Below are positions 1-7,013 of a stretch of 7,687 nucleotides of DNA, piece by piece. The notes below the pieces were generated by a model. That model was not told the DNA's origin, did no database searches, and was given only the letters and a program-made list of their open reading frames with translations. How positions within the stretch are numbered: position 1 is the stretch's first letter; every line of letters starts with the position of its first letter. The DNA comes from Amoebophilaceae bacterium (GTDB lineage Bacteria; Bacteroidota; Bacteroidia; Cytophagales; Amoebophilaceae): contig JALOLY010000043.1 of assembly GCA_025455725.1 (NCBI GenBank), positions 1 to 7,687 of the forward strand, given 5' to 3'. Position numbers and translations under genes: made by a program.

Positions 1-1
1 G

Positions 2-1651
2 GTAGACTGGCTGAGCTTTGTCATGCTTACCACGATAGGTATAGCCCTGGGGTCCCTGTTCTACACACTAGCCATAGGCCCCATCCAGCTGCAGCTAGAC
101 TTTAGTACGGGGTATTTGCTGGTGTACCAGGGTATCTTTGCTACACTCATAGGCCTGCTCTTTGCCCGCCGGAAGCAAAAAAGCTTTGACACCCTCTCCA
201 CGCAACGGGCACAGCTCTTTCAAGACCATCAAGCATCACGAAAAGAGCTTTTATCAGCTACTGAAGCACAAATGCGATTCACGAGTGTCCTTAAGAAGGC
301 GGGCATAGAGAAGCTAGAAAGCGCAGCGCACCTGAGCAAACAACTCCTCGCCCTCAGCAAGCAGGGTGGGTCCATCAAGGAAGTCGAAAAGCTGGCGCAA
401 CAACTCACTGCCCAACTCACTCCCATGGCGCTGAATATGGATAAGTTTGTACACCGTACCACGGGCGTGTTGCTGTTAGAGAACGTTCAGCAATTGCTGC
501 TTGACGAATTTTTACAAAAAATACGGCAGGCACTTCAAGACAAGGGATACAGTGCTAAGATAGTCGTACATACCCAAGAAAGAGCACTTCAGTGTGATGT
601 AGAGAAGATGCAGCAAGTTATTCTCAACAGTTTTTCCTTTATACGCTCAGTGTCAGCGACTGAAACGGAAGAGGAAGAGTCAGTATTGCTGGGCGTAGAA
701 GAGACTCAGCTGGGCTATCCCCTCAAAATCGTTGAAGGTGAGCACACCAAGCAGATAGCGGCGTTGCGCTTGACGATTACTTCTTCTCCCACCCTTCCTG
801 TACTGAATAAGGTGTACATGTCGCAAGTAAATGAGGAAATGCTTGTCATCCCTGAAGAGACGGGTGATCTACCATTGCTGGCCAATGAGCGGATCGTGAA
901 GGCGCACTATGGCTACACGAGCACCATCAATGAAGAAGAGGGGATTACGATGGTCTACGTAATCCCTGTCGATGTGCGCGAAGTACGCTCCAAAGACATG
1001 GACACACCTCAGATGCTAGGAGGTACGGAGTGGCCACGCGCCGATGACACTTACCCAGGCGCACAAGAACAGGAACAAGCCTTTTTGGCAGCAGTCAAGG
1101 ATAAGTCAAAGGCCGATCTATCGCTAGTAGAGCATGCAATAGACTTACTCAAGGATTATCATGGTCCCGTACTGCGCAAGAGTGGCGAGCCGTTCTATCT
1201 GCACCCGCTGGCTGTGGCTCAGATCGTGCTGGACTACAACCAAGATGAAGCCACCATATTAGGTGCACTACTCCATGATGCGGTAGAGGACACGCCCCTG
1301 ACGCTGGAGCAGATAGCGTTATTATTCAACGACGAGGTGCGTACCATTGTCAATGGAGTGACGCACATGGAGAGCAACAAGGGGACGATCTACAAAGTAT
1401 TGCTCTCCCACCCCGAGAATATCCACAAACTCTTGGACGTAGAAGACACCCGGGTGCTGTATGTGAAGCTGGCAGATAGGATGCACAACATGCGCACCAT
1501 TCATGTCAAGGGGGCCGAGAGCCAGCGGAGGACTGCCGAGGAGACACTACTTTTCTTTGTGCCTTTGGCCAGGTCCCTGTTCCTGTATGAAGCTGCTGAA
1601 GAGTTGAGAGCAAGAAGCTTTAGCGTGTTGAACGGCATGCAAGGTGTGTGA
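2..1651 (+). CDS. Partial membrane protein: degenerate histidine-kinase-like region fused to a C-terminal SpoT-type HD (ppGpp hydrolase) domain
   Basis: The frame is open to the left edge (no stop before the first ATG at 23, no ribosome site), so the N-terminus is probably outside the window. Residues below count from that ATG (542 aa). Residues 1-20 and 30-48 are hydrophobic and end in a basic RRKQK stretch, so the rest should be cytoplasmic. Residues 55-145 are helical and charged. Residues 150-318 follow a histidine-kinase ATPase layout: an N-box-like CDVEKMQQVILN (191-202) and a terminal ERIVKAHYG...YVIPVDV. The phospho-acceptor His and glycine boxes are not visible. Residues 365-530 resemble the RelA/SpoT HD domain: R385KSGEPF, H394P, H418D419..E422D423 and D485..N489 in KLADRMHNMRT. 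In that family these bind Mn2+ and guanine nucleotide and remove pyrophosphate from (p)ppGpp. No synthetase, TGS or ACT domain follows. The HD assignment is confident; the kinase-like part is inferred; the sensory role is unknown. Confidence 0.85.
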   Translation, partial: VDWLSFVMLTTIGIALGSLFYTLAIGPIQLQLDFSTGYLLVYQGIFATLIGLLFARRKQKSFDTLSTQRAQLFQDHQASRKELLSATEAQMRFTSVLKKAGIEKLESAAHLSKQLLALSKQGGSIKEVEKLAQQLTAQLTPMALNMDKFVHRTTGVLLLENVQQLLLDEFLQKIRQALQDKGYSAKIVVHTQERALQCDVEKMQQVILNSFSFIRSVSATETEEEESVLLGVEETQLGYPLKIVEGEHTKQIAALRLTITSSPTLPVLNKVYMSQVNEEMLVIPEETGDLPLLANERIVKAHYGYTSTINEEEGITMVYVIPVDVREVRSKDMDTPQMLGGTEWPRADDTYPGAQEQEQAFLAAVKDKSKADLSLVEHAIDLLKDYHGPVLRKSGEPFYLHPLAVAQIVLDYNQDEATILGALLHDAVEDTPLTLEQIALLFNDEVRTIVNGVTHMESNKGTIYKVLLSHPENIHKLLDVEDTRVLYVKLADRMHNMRTIHVKGAESQRRTAEETLLFFVPLARSLFLYEAAEELRARSFSVLNGMQGV

Positions 1652-1699
1652 GGGGGTGCGACGCAAAACGCCAGATGTTAGTATGAGGACTTATCTTCT

Positions 1700-1730
1700 A
1701 AGCCGCCTAGGGAGCTAGCTTGCCTGTTTT
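1700..1730 (+). terminator. Weak hairpin plus T-rich stretch between convergent genes
   Basis: In the gap between the first gene (stop at 1651) and the convergent glmS end (1734), bases 1700-1721 can fold as AAG/CTT plus CTAG/CTAG around a GGAG loop, with a 4-base bulge. A short T-rich tract (1727-1730) follows. A terminator is expected here from the convergent layout, but the stem is short and imperfect, so this is a weak candidate only. Confidence 0.2.
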
Positions 1731-1733
1731 GTT

Positions 1734-3569
1734 CTACTCCACGGTGACCGACTTGGCTAGGTTTCTAGGGCGATCTACATCGCAGCCGCGTATCACTGCC
1801 ATGTGATAGGCAAGTAGCTGCAAGGGCACCACCGCTATCATTGGCATGAGTGCTTCATGGATAGGTGGTACTTCAATAACGTGATCAGCAAGTTGGGTAG
1901 CCGTCTTGTCACCCCGTGTTACAATAGCAATGATTTTTCCTTTTCTAGCTTTTACTTCTTCTATGTTTGCTATGATTTTATCGTAAGATCTATCCTGGGT
2001 GGCAATGAATACCACAGGCATTGCTTCGTCGATGAGGGCAATAGGACCGTGTTTCATCTCTGCAGCAGGGTACCCTTCTGCATGAATATAGGAGAGCTCT
2101 TTGAGTTTGAGCGCTCCTTCTAAGGCTACCGGGAAATTATAGCCCCTGCCCAAAAATAGAAAGTTGCTCATGTCTTTGTATGCCTGCGCCATGTGCTTCA
2201 CTTGATCGTACTGCTGCAATACAACCTCTATCGTTTCGGGCACATCAGTCAAGTGCTGCAGCAACTCGTTGAACATGAATGTCGTGATGGTCCCCCGTTG
2301 ACGCGCTACGGCTAGCGCCATCATGACAATTGCCGTCAGCTGCGCGGTGAAAGCCTTGGTACTAGCCACACCAATCTCAGGGCCTGCATGTGTGTATATG
2401 CCTGCGTGCGCCATTCTAGCAATGGAGGATTCTACCACGTTACAAATACCCAAGATGGTGGCCCCTTGCTTTTTGGCTAGTGTCATAGCTGCCAATGTAT
2501 CTGCCGTTTCTCCAGATTGAGAAATAGCCCATACAAGGTCTCCTGCACCAATAATCGGTTTTCGATAACGAAACTCTGAGGCATACTCTACTTCCACAGG
2601 TATCTTACAGAATTCCTCTACAAGGTACTCTGCTATCAACCCGACGTGCCACGAGGTACCGCATGCTACAATGGTGATTTTATGAGCTTTGGTTAGCTGA
2701 TCCATGTAGTCACTGATGCCCCCCAGTACTAACTTCTGGCTGTCCGTGGAAAGGCGCCCTCGCATACAGTCTCTAATGGCATTAGGTTGCTCGAAAATTT
2801 CTTTTAGCATGAAGTGCTCAAAATCTCCTTTCTCTATCGTCTCCAGTGTGATGTCGAGTTGCTGAACGGCAGGTATTAGGGGCCTATTCTCACTGTTTGT
2901 CATGAACAACCGATCGTCCTGAATGAAGACAACTTCGTGGTCATTGACAAAAACTACTTGATCTGTGTACGCGACAATGGGTGTTGCATCTGAGGCAATG
3001 AAAAACTCATCTCTTCCTATACCAACCACCATAGGGCTTCCTTTTCGTGCAGCGATCAGTGTGTTGGGTAGGTCTTCGGATAGGACAACTAGGGCGTAGG
3101 CGCCTACGACTTTGGCCATTGCCAACCTAACTGCCTCTTCTAGCGTACACTGATTGCACTGTTGTACATCTTCAACAAAGTGCGCCAAAACCTCAGTGTC
3201 TGTATCACTCTCAAAAAAATAGCCTTTGTTGAGGAGGTATTTTTTGAGCATGCGGTAGTTTTCAATGATTCCGTTGTGCACAACCGCAAACTTTCCCGAA
3301 GCCGCCACGTGAGGATGGGCATTCACATCGCTAGGTGCACCATGCGTTGCCCAACGTGTATGTCCGATGCCAATGTGGCTTCTTAGGTTTTTGTTGGCTA
3401 TTGCATTCTCTAGCTCACTGACTCTTCCTGCTTTCTTGTACACTTTAAGGCCCCCGTCGAGCAGTGCAATGCCCGCACTATCATATCCCCTGTATTCTAG
3501 TCTTTTGAGTCCTCTTATAAGGATGGGATAGCTTTCTTGGTGCCCCACATAAGCAATGATACCACACAT
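1734..3569 (-). CDS. glmS: Glutamine--fructose-6-phosphate aminotransferase (isomerizing), glucosamine-6-phosphate synthase
   Basis: GlmS makes glucosamine-6-phosphate from fructose-6-phosphate and glutamine in the cytoplasm, the first step toward UDP-GlcNAc for peptidoglycan and lipopolysaccharide. The 611-aa length is normal. The N-terminal Ntn glutaminase domain (about 1-240) starts with MCGI, so Cys2 is the nucleophile after Met removal; GHTRWATHG (69-77), HNGIIEN (98-104) and SDTDTE (121-126) are present. Two SIS sugar-isomerase domains follow, with CGTSWH (303-308), SQSGET (350-355), STKAFT (403-408) and EMKHGP (504-509). The C-terminal PRNLAKSVTVE carries the active-site lysine K606. 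All expected catalytic residues are there, so the enzyme should be active. The ATG lies 2 nt after the stop of the upstream TPR gene with no Shine-Dalgarno, which suggests translational coupling. The glmS ribozyme of Firmicutes cannot fit in that spacing. Confidence 0.98.
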   Translation of the reverse strand: MCGIIAYVGHQESYPILIRGLKRLEYRGYDSAGIALLDGGLKVYKKAGRVSELENAIANKNLRSHIGIGHTRWATHGAPSDVNAHPHVAASGKFAVVHNGIIENYRMLKKYLLNKGYFFESDTDTEVLAHFVEDVQQCNQCTLEEAVRLAMAKVVGAYALVVLSEDLPNTLIAARKGSPMVVGIGRDEFFIASDATPIVAYTDQVVFVNDHEVVFIQDDRLFMTNSENRPLIPAVQQLDITLETIEKGDFEHFMLKEIFEQPNAIRDCMRGRLSTDSQKLVLGGISDYMDQLTKAHKITIVACGTSWHVGLIAEYLVEEFCKIPVEVEYASEFRYRKPIIGAGDLVWAISQSGETADTLAAMTLAKKQGATILGICNVVESSIARMAHAGIYTHAGPEIGVASTKAFTAQLTAIVMMALAVARQRGTITTFMFNELLQHLTDVPETIEVVLQQYDQVKHMAQAYKDMSNFLFLGRGYNFPVALEGALKLKELSYIHAEGYPAAEMKHGPIALIDEAMPVVFIATQDRSYDKIIANIEEVKARKGKIIAIVTRGDKTATQLADHVIEVPPIHEALMPMIAVVPLQLLAYHMAVIRGCDVDRPRNLAKSVTVE

Positions 3570-3571
3570 GT

Positions 3572-4258
3572 TTATGGGGTAGTCTTTGTATTGATGGCCT
3601 TGAGCCTTGCTGTATGCTTGAGGGCATCTCTATACTGCGCTGCCCCTGGAAACTCCTGCACGATGCGCTGGTAGCAACCTAGTGCCTCCCCATAAGCTTG
3701 TTGGGCTTCATAGGCCAATGCAGCTTTGGCTAGGTAGATAGGTGTAAACACTTTGTTGGGTTTGTAAGCTGCAGCCTTCATGTAATAGGTAACGGCCGAT
3801 GGATAGTGCTTACTTTCAGCATATGCATCACCTAGGAGCGCCCAGGCCCGAGCCTGTAGCAGGAAGTCGTTGGAACTGAACTTGGTGAGATGCTGCACCG
3901 CCTTGGTATAGTCTTTCTTGTGTAGGTAGCTCACCCCGGCATAGAAATGTGCGAGGTTGGCTGCTTGTGTAAAGCGATATTCTTTGATAATATCCAGCAG
4001 CCCTGCATATACGCCATCGCCGTGTAGGGCTTTGTCAAATGCTTCTTGTTCGAAATAGTAGACAGCCTGGAACATTTCACCTTGCGCCACTTTATTTCGC
4101 TTTTGTTGGTAGTACCTAAAAGAGACAAAACCAGCGATGCCTATGCAAGCTACTAGGCCAACTAGGTACAAACGTCGCTGTTGTCTTTTGATACGTACAG
4201 CTATTTGCTGGATACTATCGCCGGTTGCTAGAGACCTTGGAGTGTATTTCTGAGTCAT
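3572..4258 (-). CDS. Membrane-anchored tetratricopeptide repeat protein
   Basis: This 228-aa protein has a basic N-terminus (RIKRQQRR, 22-29), one membrane helix (about 30-47) and a TPR-like helical C-terminus. By the positive-inside rule the N-terminus is cytoplasmic and the repeats are periplasmic. Recognisable repeats lie at about 98-131 (NLAHFYAGVSYLHKKDYTKA), 135-168 (ARAWALLGDAYAESKHYPSA) and 173-205 (PIYLAKAALAYEAQQAYGEA). The preceding segment (AVYYFEQEAFDKALHGDG, 65-82) matches my recollection of a widespread Bacteroidota TPR protein, often found near recF or ribH. Its function is not established. The architecture recalls YfgM, a periplasmic TPR protein linked to the Sec translocon, but no homology is claimed. 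It ends 2 nt before glmS and begins 74 nt after pdhA, so it is likely co-transcribed with glmS at least. Confidence 0.85.
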   Translation of the reverse strand: MTQKYTPRSLATGDSIQQIAVRIKRQQRRLYLVGLVACIGIAGFVSFRYYQQKRNKVAQGEMFQAVYYFEQEAFDKALHGDGVYAGLLDIIKEYRFTQAANLAHFYAGVSYLHKKDYTKAVQHLTKFSSNDFLLQARAWALLGDAYAESKHYPSAVTYYMKAAAYKPNKVFTPIYLAKAALAYEAQQAYGEALGCYQRIVQEFPGAAQYRDALKHTARLKAINTKTTP

Positions 4259-4332
4259 AGTTATGAAGTATAAACGTTAGTTTGAAGCTACCACGCTGCT
4301 GGCGTTGGTGCGAAAGCACTGAAGATGGGTAG

Positions 4333-5379
4333 TCAGCTCTTCAAAAATGGGTAATCTCTTTGGGCGTATACATCCTCGTAAGCTGCCGATGGCTGGGGAT
4401 ACGCGGCAGCTTCAGCAAAAGCCACGGCATCGGCTATTTGCTGTTTCACCTGTTGATCAACTAAATCCAAGGCTTCTTCACTGACTATTTGTTTGTCTAG
4501 TATTTCGGCGCGCAATCTCTCTATAGGATCTTGTTGTTTGTAGGTGGCTATTTCTTCTTTGGTACGGTAATTGGCCGGGTCAGAGATAGAGTGTCCTTTG
4601 TAGCGATAAGTTTTAAGCTCTAATAAGCTAGGCAGACCCCTCCTCGCTTTTTTAGCGGCCTTCTCCACGGCACGATGCACAGCGATGACATTCATCCCGT
4701 CTACAGCTTCAGAGGGCATCTCATACGCAGTGCCAAGCTTGTAAAGCGCTGTGACGTTAGAGCTCCGTTCTACAGAGGTACCCATGGAATAGCCGTTGTT
4801 TTCAATCACAAAAATGACTGGTAATTGGTAGAGCATGGCCAAATTCAATGACTCATGAAAAGCCCCTTGACGCACGGCCCCATCGCCCATAAAAGTGATG
4901 CACAGGTTATGGGTCTTCTTATATTTTTCCGCAAAAGCGATACCCACGCCTAGGGGAATCTGCCCGCCTACAATGCCATGACCACCGAATAGATGATGTG
5001 CTTTATCAAACATGTGCATGGAGCCCCCTTTGCCTTTAGAGATGCCACTGGCTTTGGCAAATAGCTCTGCCATGACGTAGCGAGGAGGAGTGCCCAGTGC
5101 AATAGGATGGGCATGGTCGCGGTAGGCAGTGATGTATTTATCTTCGTTATTCAAAGCCGTGACTGCTCCGGCAATACAGGCCTCCTGGCCATTGTACAGG
5201 TGGCAAAATCCTTTTATTTTCTGCTGCCCATAGAGCTGGCCTGCTTTCTCTTCAAACTTGCGCATGAGCAGCATTCTCTCGTACCAGAACATATAGACTT
5301 CCTTTGAAAACTCTTCTGGCGACTCTATTTTCGGGTTGGTTGGCAGCTTGGTTGTCGAACGGTGTGGTTCAGGCTTCAT
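4333..5379 (-). CDS. pdhA: Pyruvate dehydrogenase E1 component, alpha subunit
   Basis: E1 alpha pairs with E1 beta in the thiamine-diphosphate-dependent decarboxylase that feeds acetyl groups to lipoyl-E2 of the pyruvate dehydrogenase complex. Counting from the ATG at 5379 (348 aa), the protein has the entry motif FWYERMLLMRKFEEKAGQLY (31-50), GFCHLYNGQEA (57-67), YRDHAHP (86-92) and GKGGSMHMF (116-124). The ThDP/Mg2+ motif runs from GDG (165-167) to ENN (193-195), and the active-site loop YRYKGHSISDPANYR lies at 258-272. These point to pyruvate rather than branched-chain E1. The frame extends to another ATG at 5427, but 5379 is preferred. An AGGA sits 5 nt upstream of it, the length then fits the family, and the longer form would leave about 14 nt before recF. 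The E1-beta and E2 genes are not in this window. Confidence 0.95.
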   Translation of the reverse strand: MKPEPHRSTTKLPTNPKIESPEEFSKEVYMFWYERMLLMRKFEEKAGQLYGQQKIKGFCHLYNGQEACIAGAVTALNNEDKYITAYRDHAHPIALGTPPRYVMAELFAKASGISKGKGGSMHMFDKAHHLFGGHGIVGGQIPLGVGIAFAEKYKKTHNLCITFMGDGAVRQGAFHESLNLAMLYQLPVIFVIENNGYSMGTSVERSSNVTALYKLGTAYEMPSEAVDGMNVIAVHRAVEKAAKKARRGLPSLLELKTYRYKGHSISDPANYRTKEEIATYKQQDPIERLRAEILDKQIVSEEALDLVDQQVKQQIADAVAFAEAAAYPQPSAAYEDVYAQRDYPFLKS

Positions 5380-5384
5380 GCAAT

Positions 5385-5388
5385 TCCT
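5385..5388 (-). promoter_or_regulatory. Ribosome binding site that supports the pdhA start at 5379
   Basis: On the minus strand, AGGA stands 5 nt before the ATG ending at 5377. This is the clearest Shine-Dalgarno in the window and favours the shorter pdhA start over the in-frame ATG at 5427. Confidence 0.5.
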
Positions 5389-5408
5389 ATGAGGGTGATA
5401 GAAAGACA

Positions 5409-5416
5409 CGAAGCTA
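5409..5416 (-). promoter_or_regulatory. Possible Bacteroidota -7 element upstream of pdhA
   Basis: Minus-strand TAGCTTCG matches the Bacteroidota -7 consensus TAnnTTTG at five of six fixed positions. It would give a leader of about 20 nt before the pdhA ATG. The matching -33 TTTG at standard spacing is poor (ATTC), so this is a weak call. The roughly 60-base gap between divergent pdhA and recF must hold promoters for both. Confidence 0.2.
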
Positions 5417-5441
5417 GCCAAAAACATCCAAAAAAGAATTG

Positions 5442-6557
5442 ATGCTGCTTAGAAAGCTACGGTGCGCACACTTTAAAAATCACACTGCCGTCGAGTTAAA
5501 TTTTGCAGCCCAGCTCAACTTTATCGTAGGTCCCAATGGAGCGGGAAAGACCACACTTTTGGATGGAATTCACTACCTCTCTTTGACCAAGAGCGCTCTT
5601 AATACGGTTGACACACAGAATATCCAGTACGGAAAGGAGGTCTTTGCTGTGGAGGGGCACTTCGTGAAGGAAGAGAAGCCCTATGCTGTAAAATGCACTT
5701 TTCAGAAGTACGGCGGCAAGTGTTTCCAAATCGATGGAAAGCCTTATGAAAGACTGCGGGACCATATTGGACTCTTCCCAATTGTCCTGACAACACCCTA
5801 TGACATGGACCTGATTCGTGGGGGAAGTGAGGGTAGGAGAAGGTTTTTTGACACGCTCCTGTGTCAGTTAGATAGGAGCTACTTAAACACACTTCTGCAA
5901 TACCAACAGCTGCTGAAGCAACGCAATAGCCTGTTGAAATTGTGCAAAGCAGCGGGGCAGGTAGATCAAGATTTGTTACACTTCTATGAGCAGCGCCTGC
6001 TCCCTTTGGGTCAGCAGTTGTTTTCGGCCCGATCGGCTTTCATCAAGACCTTTATGCCGAGCTTTCAAAAACACTATCGGTATTTTGTGGCTGCATCTGA
6101 GGAGGTACAGCTGGTTTATGCATCAGAGGTAGCATCTCCTGACTTTGAACAAAAGTTTCGCCACAGCTTGCCACAAGACCTGGCTCTGCAACGTACTACC
6201 CAGGGTGTACATCGCGATGAAGTGCATTTCCTACTTAACGGCCATCCTCTCAAAAAAAGAGGTTCCCAGGGACAGCAGAAGTCGTTCGTTATTGCACTGA
6301 GACTGGCACAGTTTGAGTGCATGCACCAATTCATGAAGCTAAAACCCATATTACTCTTGGACGATATCTTTGATAAACTGGATGAGCAACGTATGGATCG
6401 GTTGGTTCAGCTCATGATCCAGCAGCACTTTGGCCAGGTGTTCATTACAGATGCCAAAGGCAAGGAGAGTGCTGCCATTATGCAGCGAGTCAAGGCTGAC
6501 CAAGCCCTGATCCACATGGATCAGGGTAGACATGTAGTATCAGGGCAAACGCTATGA
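5442..6557 (+). CDS. recF: DNA replication and repair protein RecF
   Basis: RecF is an SMC/ABC-type ATPase that, with RecO and RecR, helps load RecA at single-strand gaps and stalled forks. Counting from the ATG at 5442 (371 aa, normal for the family), Walker A is GPNGAGKT (30-37). The RecF-typical EGRRRFFD lies at 130-137 and GVHRDE at 255-260. The ABC signature region KRGSQGQQK is at 272-280, and Walker B ILLLDD (303-308) is followed by the D-loop KLD (312-314). The central part (140-215) is helical, as expected for the short coiled-coil arm. A TTG codon directly before the ATG (5439) is an alternative start, but ATG followed by LLRKLRCAHFKN fits the family N-terminus. The leader is A-rich with no clear Shine-Dalgarno. 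recF is divergent from pdhA. In most bacteria recF sits near dnaA/dnaN, so its location here is a rearranged one. Confidence 0.97.
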   Translation: MLLRKLRCAHFKNHTAVELNFAAQLNFIVGPNGAGKTTLLDGIHYLSLTKSALNTVDTQNIQYGKEVFAVEGHFVKEEKPYAVKCTFQKYGGKCFQIDGKPYERLRDHIGLFPIVLTTPYDMDLIRGGSEGRRRFFDTLLCQLDRSYLNTLLQYQQLLKQRNSLLKLCKAAGQVDQDLLHFYEQRLLPLGQQLFSARSAFIKTFMPSFQKHYRYFVAASEEVQLVYASEVASPDFEQKFRHSLPQDLALQRTTQGVHRDEVHFLLNGHPLKKRGSQGQQKSFVIALRLAQFECMHQFMKLKPILLLDDIFDKLDEQRMDRLVQLMIQQHFGQVFITDAKGKESAAIMQRVKADQALIHMDQGRHVVSGQTL

Positions 6558-6697
6558 ATTGTTTGATATGCGTGACATATTTGCGGGCTCGTTCGGTTGG
6601 GAGTACGCAGCTGTGGTGGTCTTTACGTTGTGTTTTTCCTGACCTTATGGGTTATAAAGGTGACGGGGGAGTGTATACCCGTACGAAATTACTTGTC
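6558..6697 (+). other. 140-base leader between recF and gatC
   Basis: No stop interrupts the gatC frame in this stretch, and an ATG overlapping the recF stop (ATGA at 6554-6557) could in principle add 48 residues to GatC. The implied peptide (Cys, Trp and Arg rich) has no GatC resemblance, so I treat this as an untranslated leader. I see no convincing promoter; TACGTTGT at 6624-6631 is only a partial match to TAnnTTTG. Confidence 0.4.
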
Positions 6698-6985
6698 ATG
6701 AAAATAGGTAGGCCCTTACTCCAAAAATTAGCCCAGTTGGCCCAGCTAGAGGTGGATGTACACAATGAACCTATCCTACTTGAGGATTTGAATAAAATTG
6801 TTGACTGGGCTGAAAAGTTGAAAGAACTAGATACAACTGGTGTAAATCCACTAGTCACGATGGCGTCGGAGTACAATATCTTTCAAGAAGATACCCCGCA
6901 GGCGCCCTTGGCGCATGCAAAGGCGCTGGCTAATGCGCCTAGCAGGGATTCCAACTATTTCAGAGTGCCAAAAGTCAAAGAATAA
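6698..6985 (+). CDS. gatC: Asp-tRNA(Asn)/Glu-tRNA(Gln) amidotransferase subunit C
   Basis: GatC is the small belt subunit that holds GatA and GatB together in the GatCAB complex. That complex converts misacylated Glu-tRNA(Gln) and/or Asp-tRNA(Asn) to the amide forms. The 95-aa length from the ATG at 6698 is typical. The family pattern is clear: LLQKLAQLAQLEV (7-19), DLNKIVDWAEKLKELD (30-45), GVNPL (48-52), the acidic FQEDTPQ (62-68), and the C-terminal NAPSRDSNYFRVPKV (79-93). It implies the indirect route for Gln-tRNA and/or Asn-tRNA, so gatA and gatB should exist elsewhere. In many Bacteroidota the gat genes are also dispersed. The next gene starts 28 nt downstream on the same strand, so the two may be co-transcribed. 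Confidence 0.95.
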   Translation: MKIGRPLLQKLAQLAQLEVDVHNEPILLEDLNKIVDWAEKLKELDTTGVNPLVTMASEYNIFQEDTPQAPLAHAKALANAPSRDSNYFRVPKVKE

Positions 6986-7013
6986 CGCCTGTGATTTAAA
7001 CGGCGATTGTAGC

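Noticed and set aside
1857..2123. Plus-strand open frames inside glmS (also 2323-2520 and 3162-3386)
   Set aside because: They are antisense to a highly conserved enzyme, with no family resemblance or start context; shadows of glmS codon use.
3570..3640. glmS ribozyme or riboswitch ahead of glmS
   Set aside because: Only 2 nt separate the TPR stop from the glmS ATG, and the glmS ribozyme is known from Firmicutes; no room and no matching structure.
4308..4319. GTGC-GAAA-GCAC hairpin between pdhA and the TPR gene as a terminator
   Set aside because: Only four Watson-Crick pairs and no T-tract on either side, so it does not support a transcription stop; pdhA and the TPR gene may be one transcript.
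5380..5427. Longer pdhA start at 5427
   Set aside because: The added 16 residues (MFLASFVSFYHPHRNC) do not look like the family N-terminus, leave about 14 bases to the divergent recF start, and lack the AGGA that precedes the ATG at 5379.
5439..5441. TTG start for recF one codon upstream of the ATG
   Set aside because: ATG at 5442 gives the family-like N-terminus and is the more usual codon; the difference is one residue and has no effect on the call.
6915..7013. Upstream ATG for the flippase-like gene overlapping gatC
   Set aside because: The extra 33 residues lie in another frame of the conserved gatC C-terminus and are not membrane-like; the ATG at 7014 sits 28 nt after the gatC stop and directly before the first hydrophobic segment.
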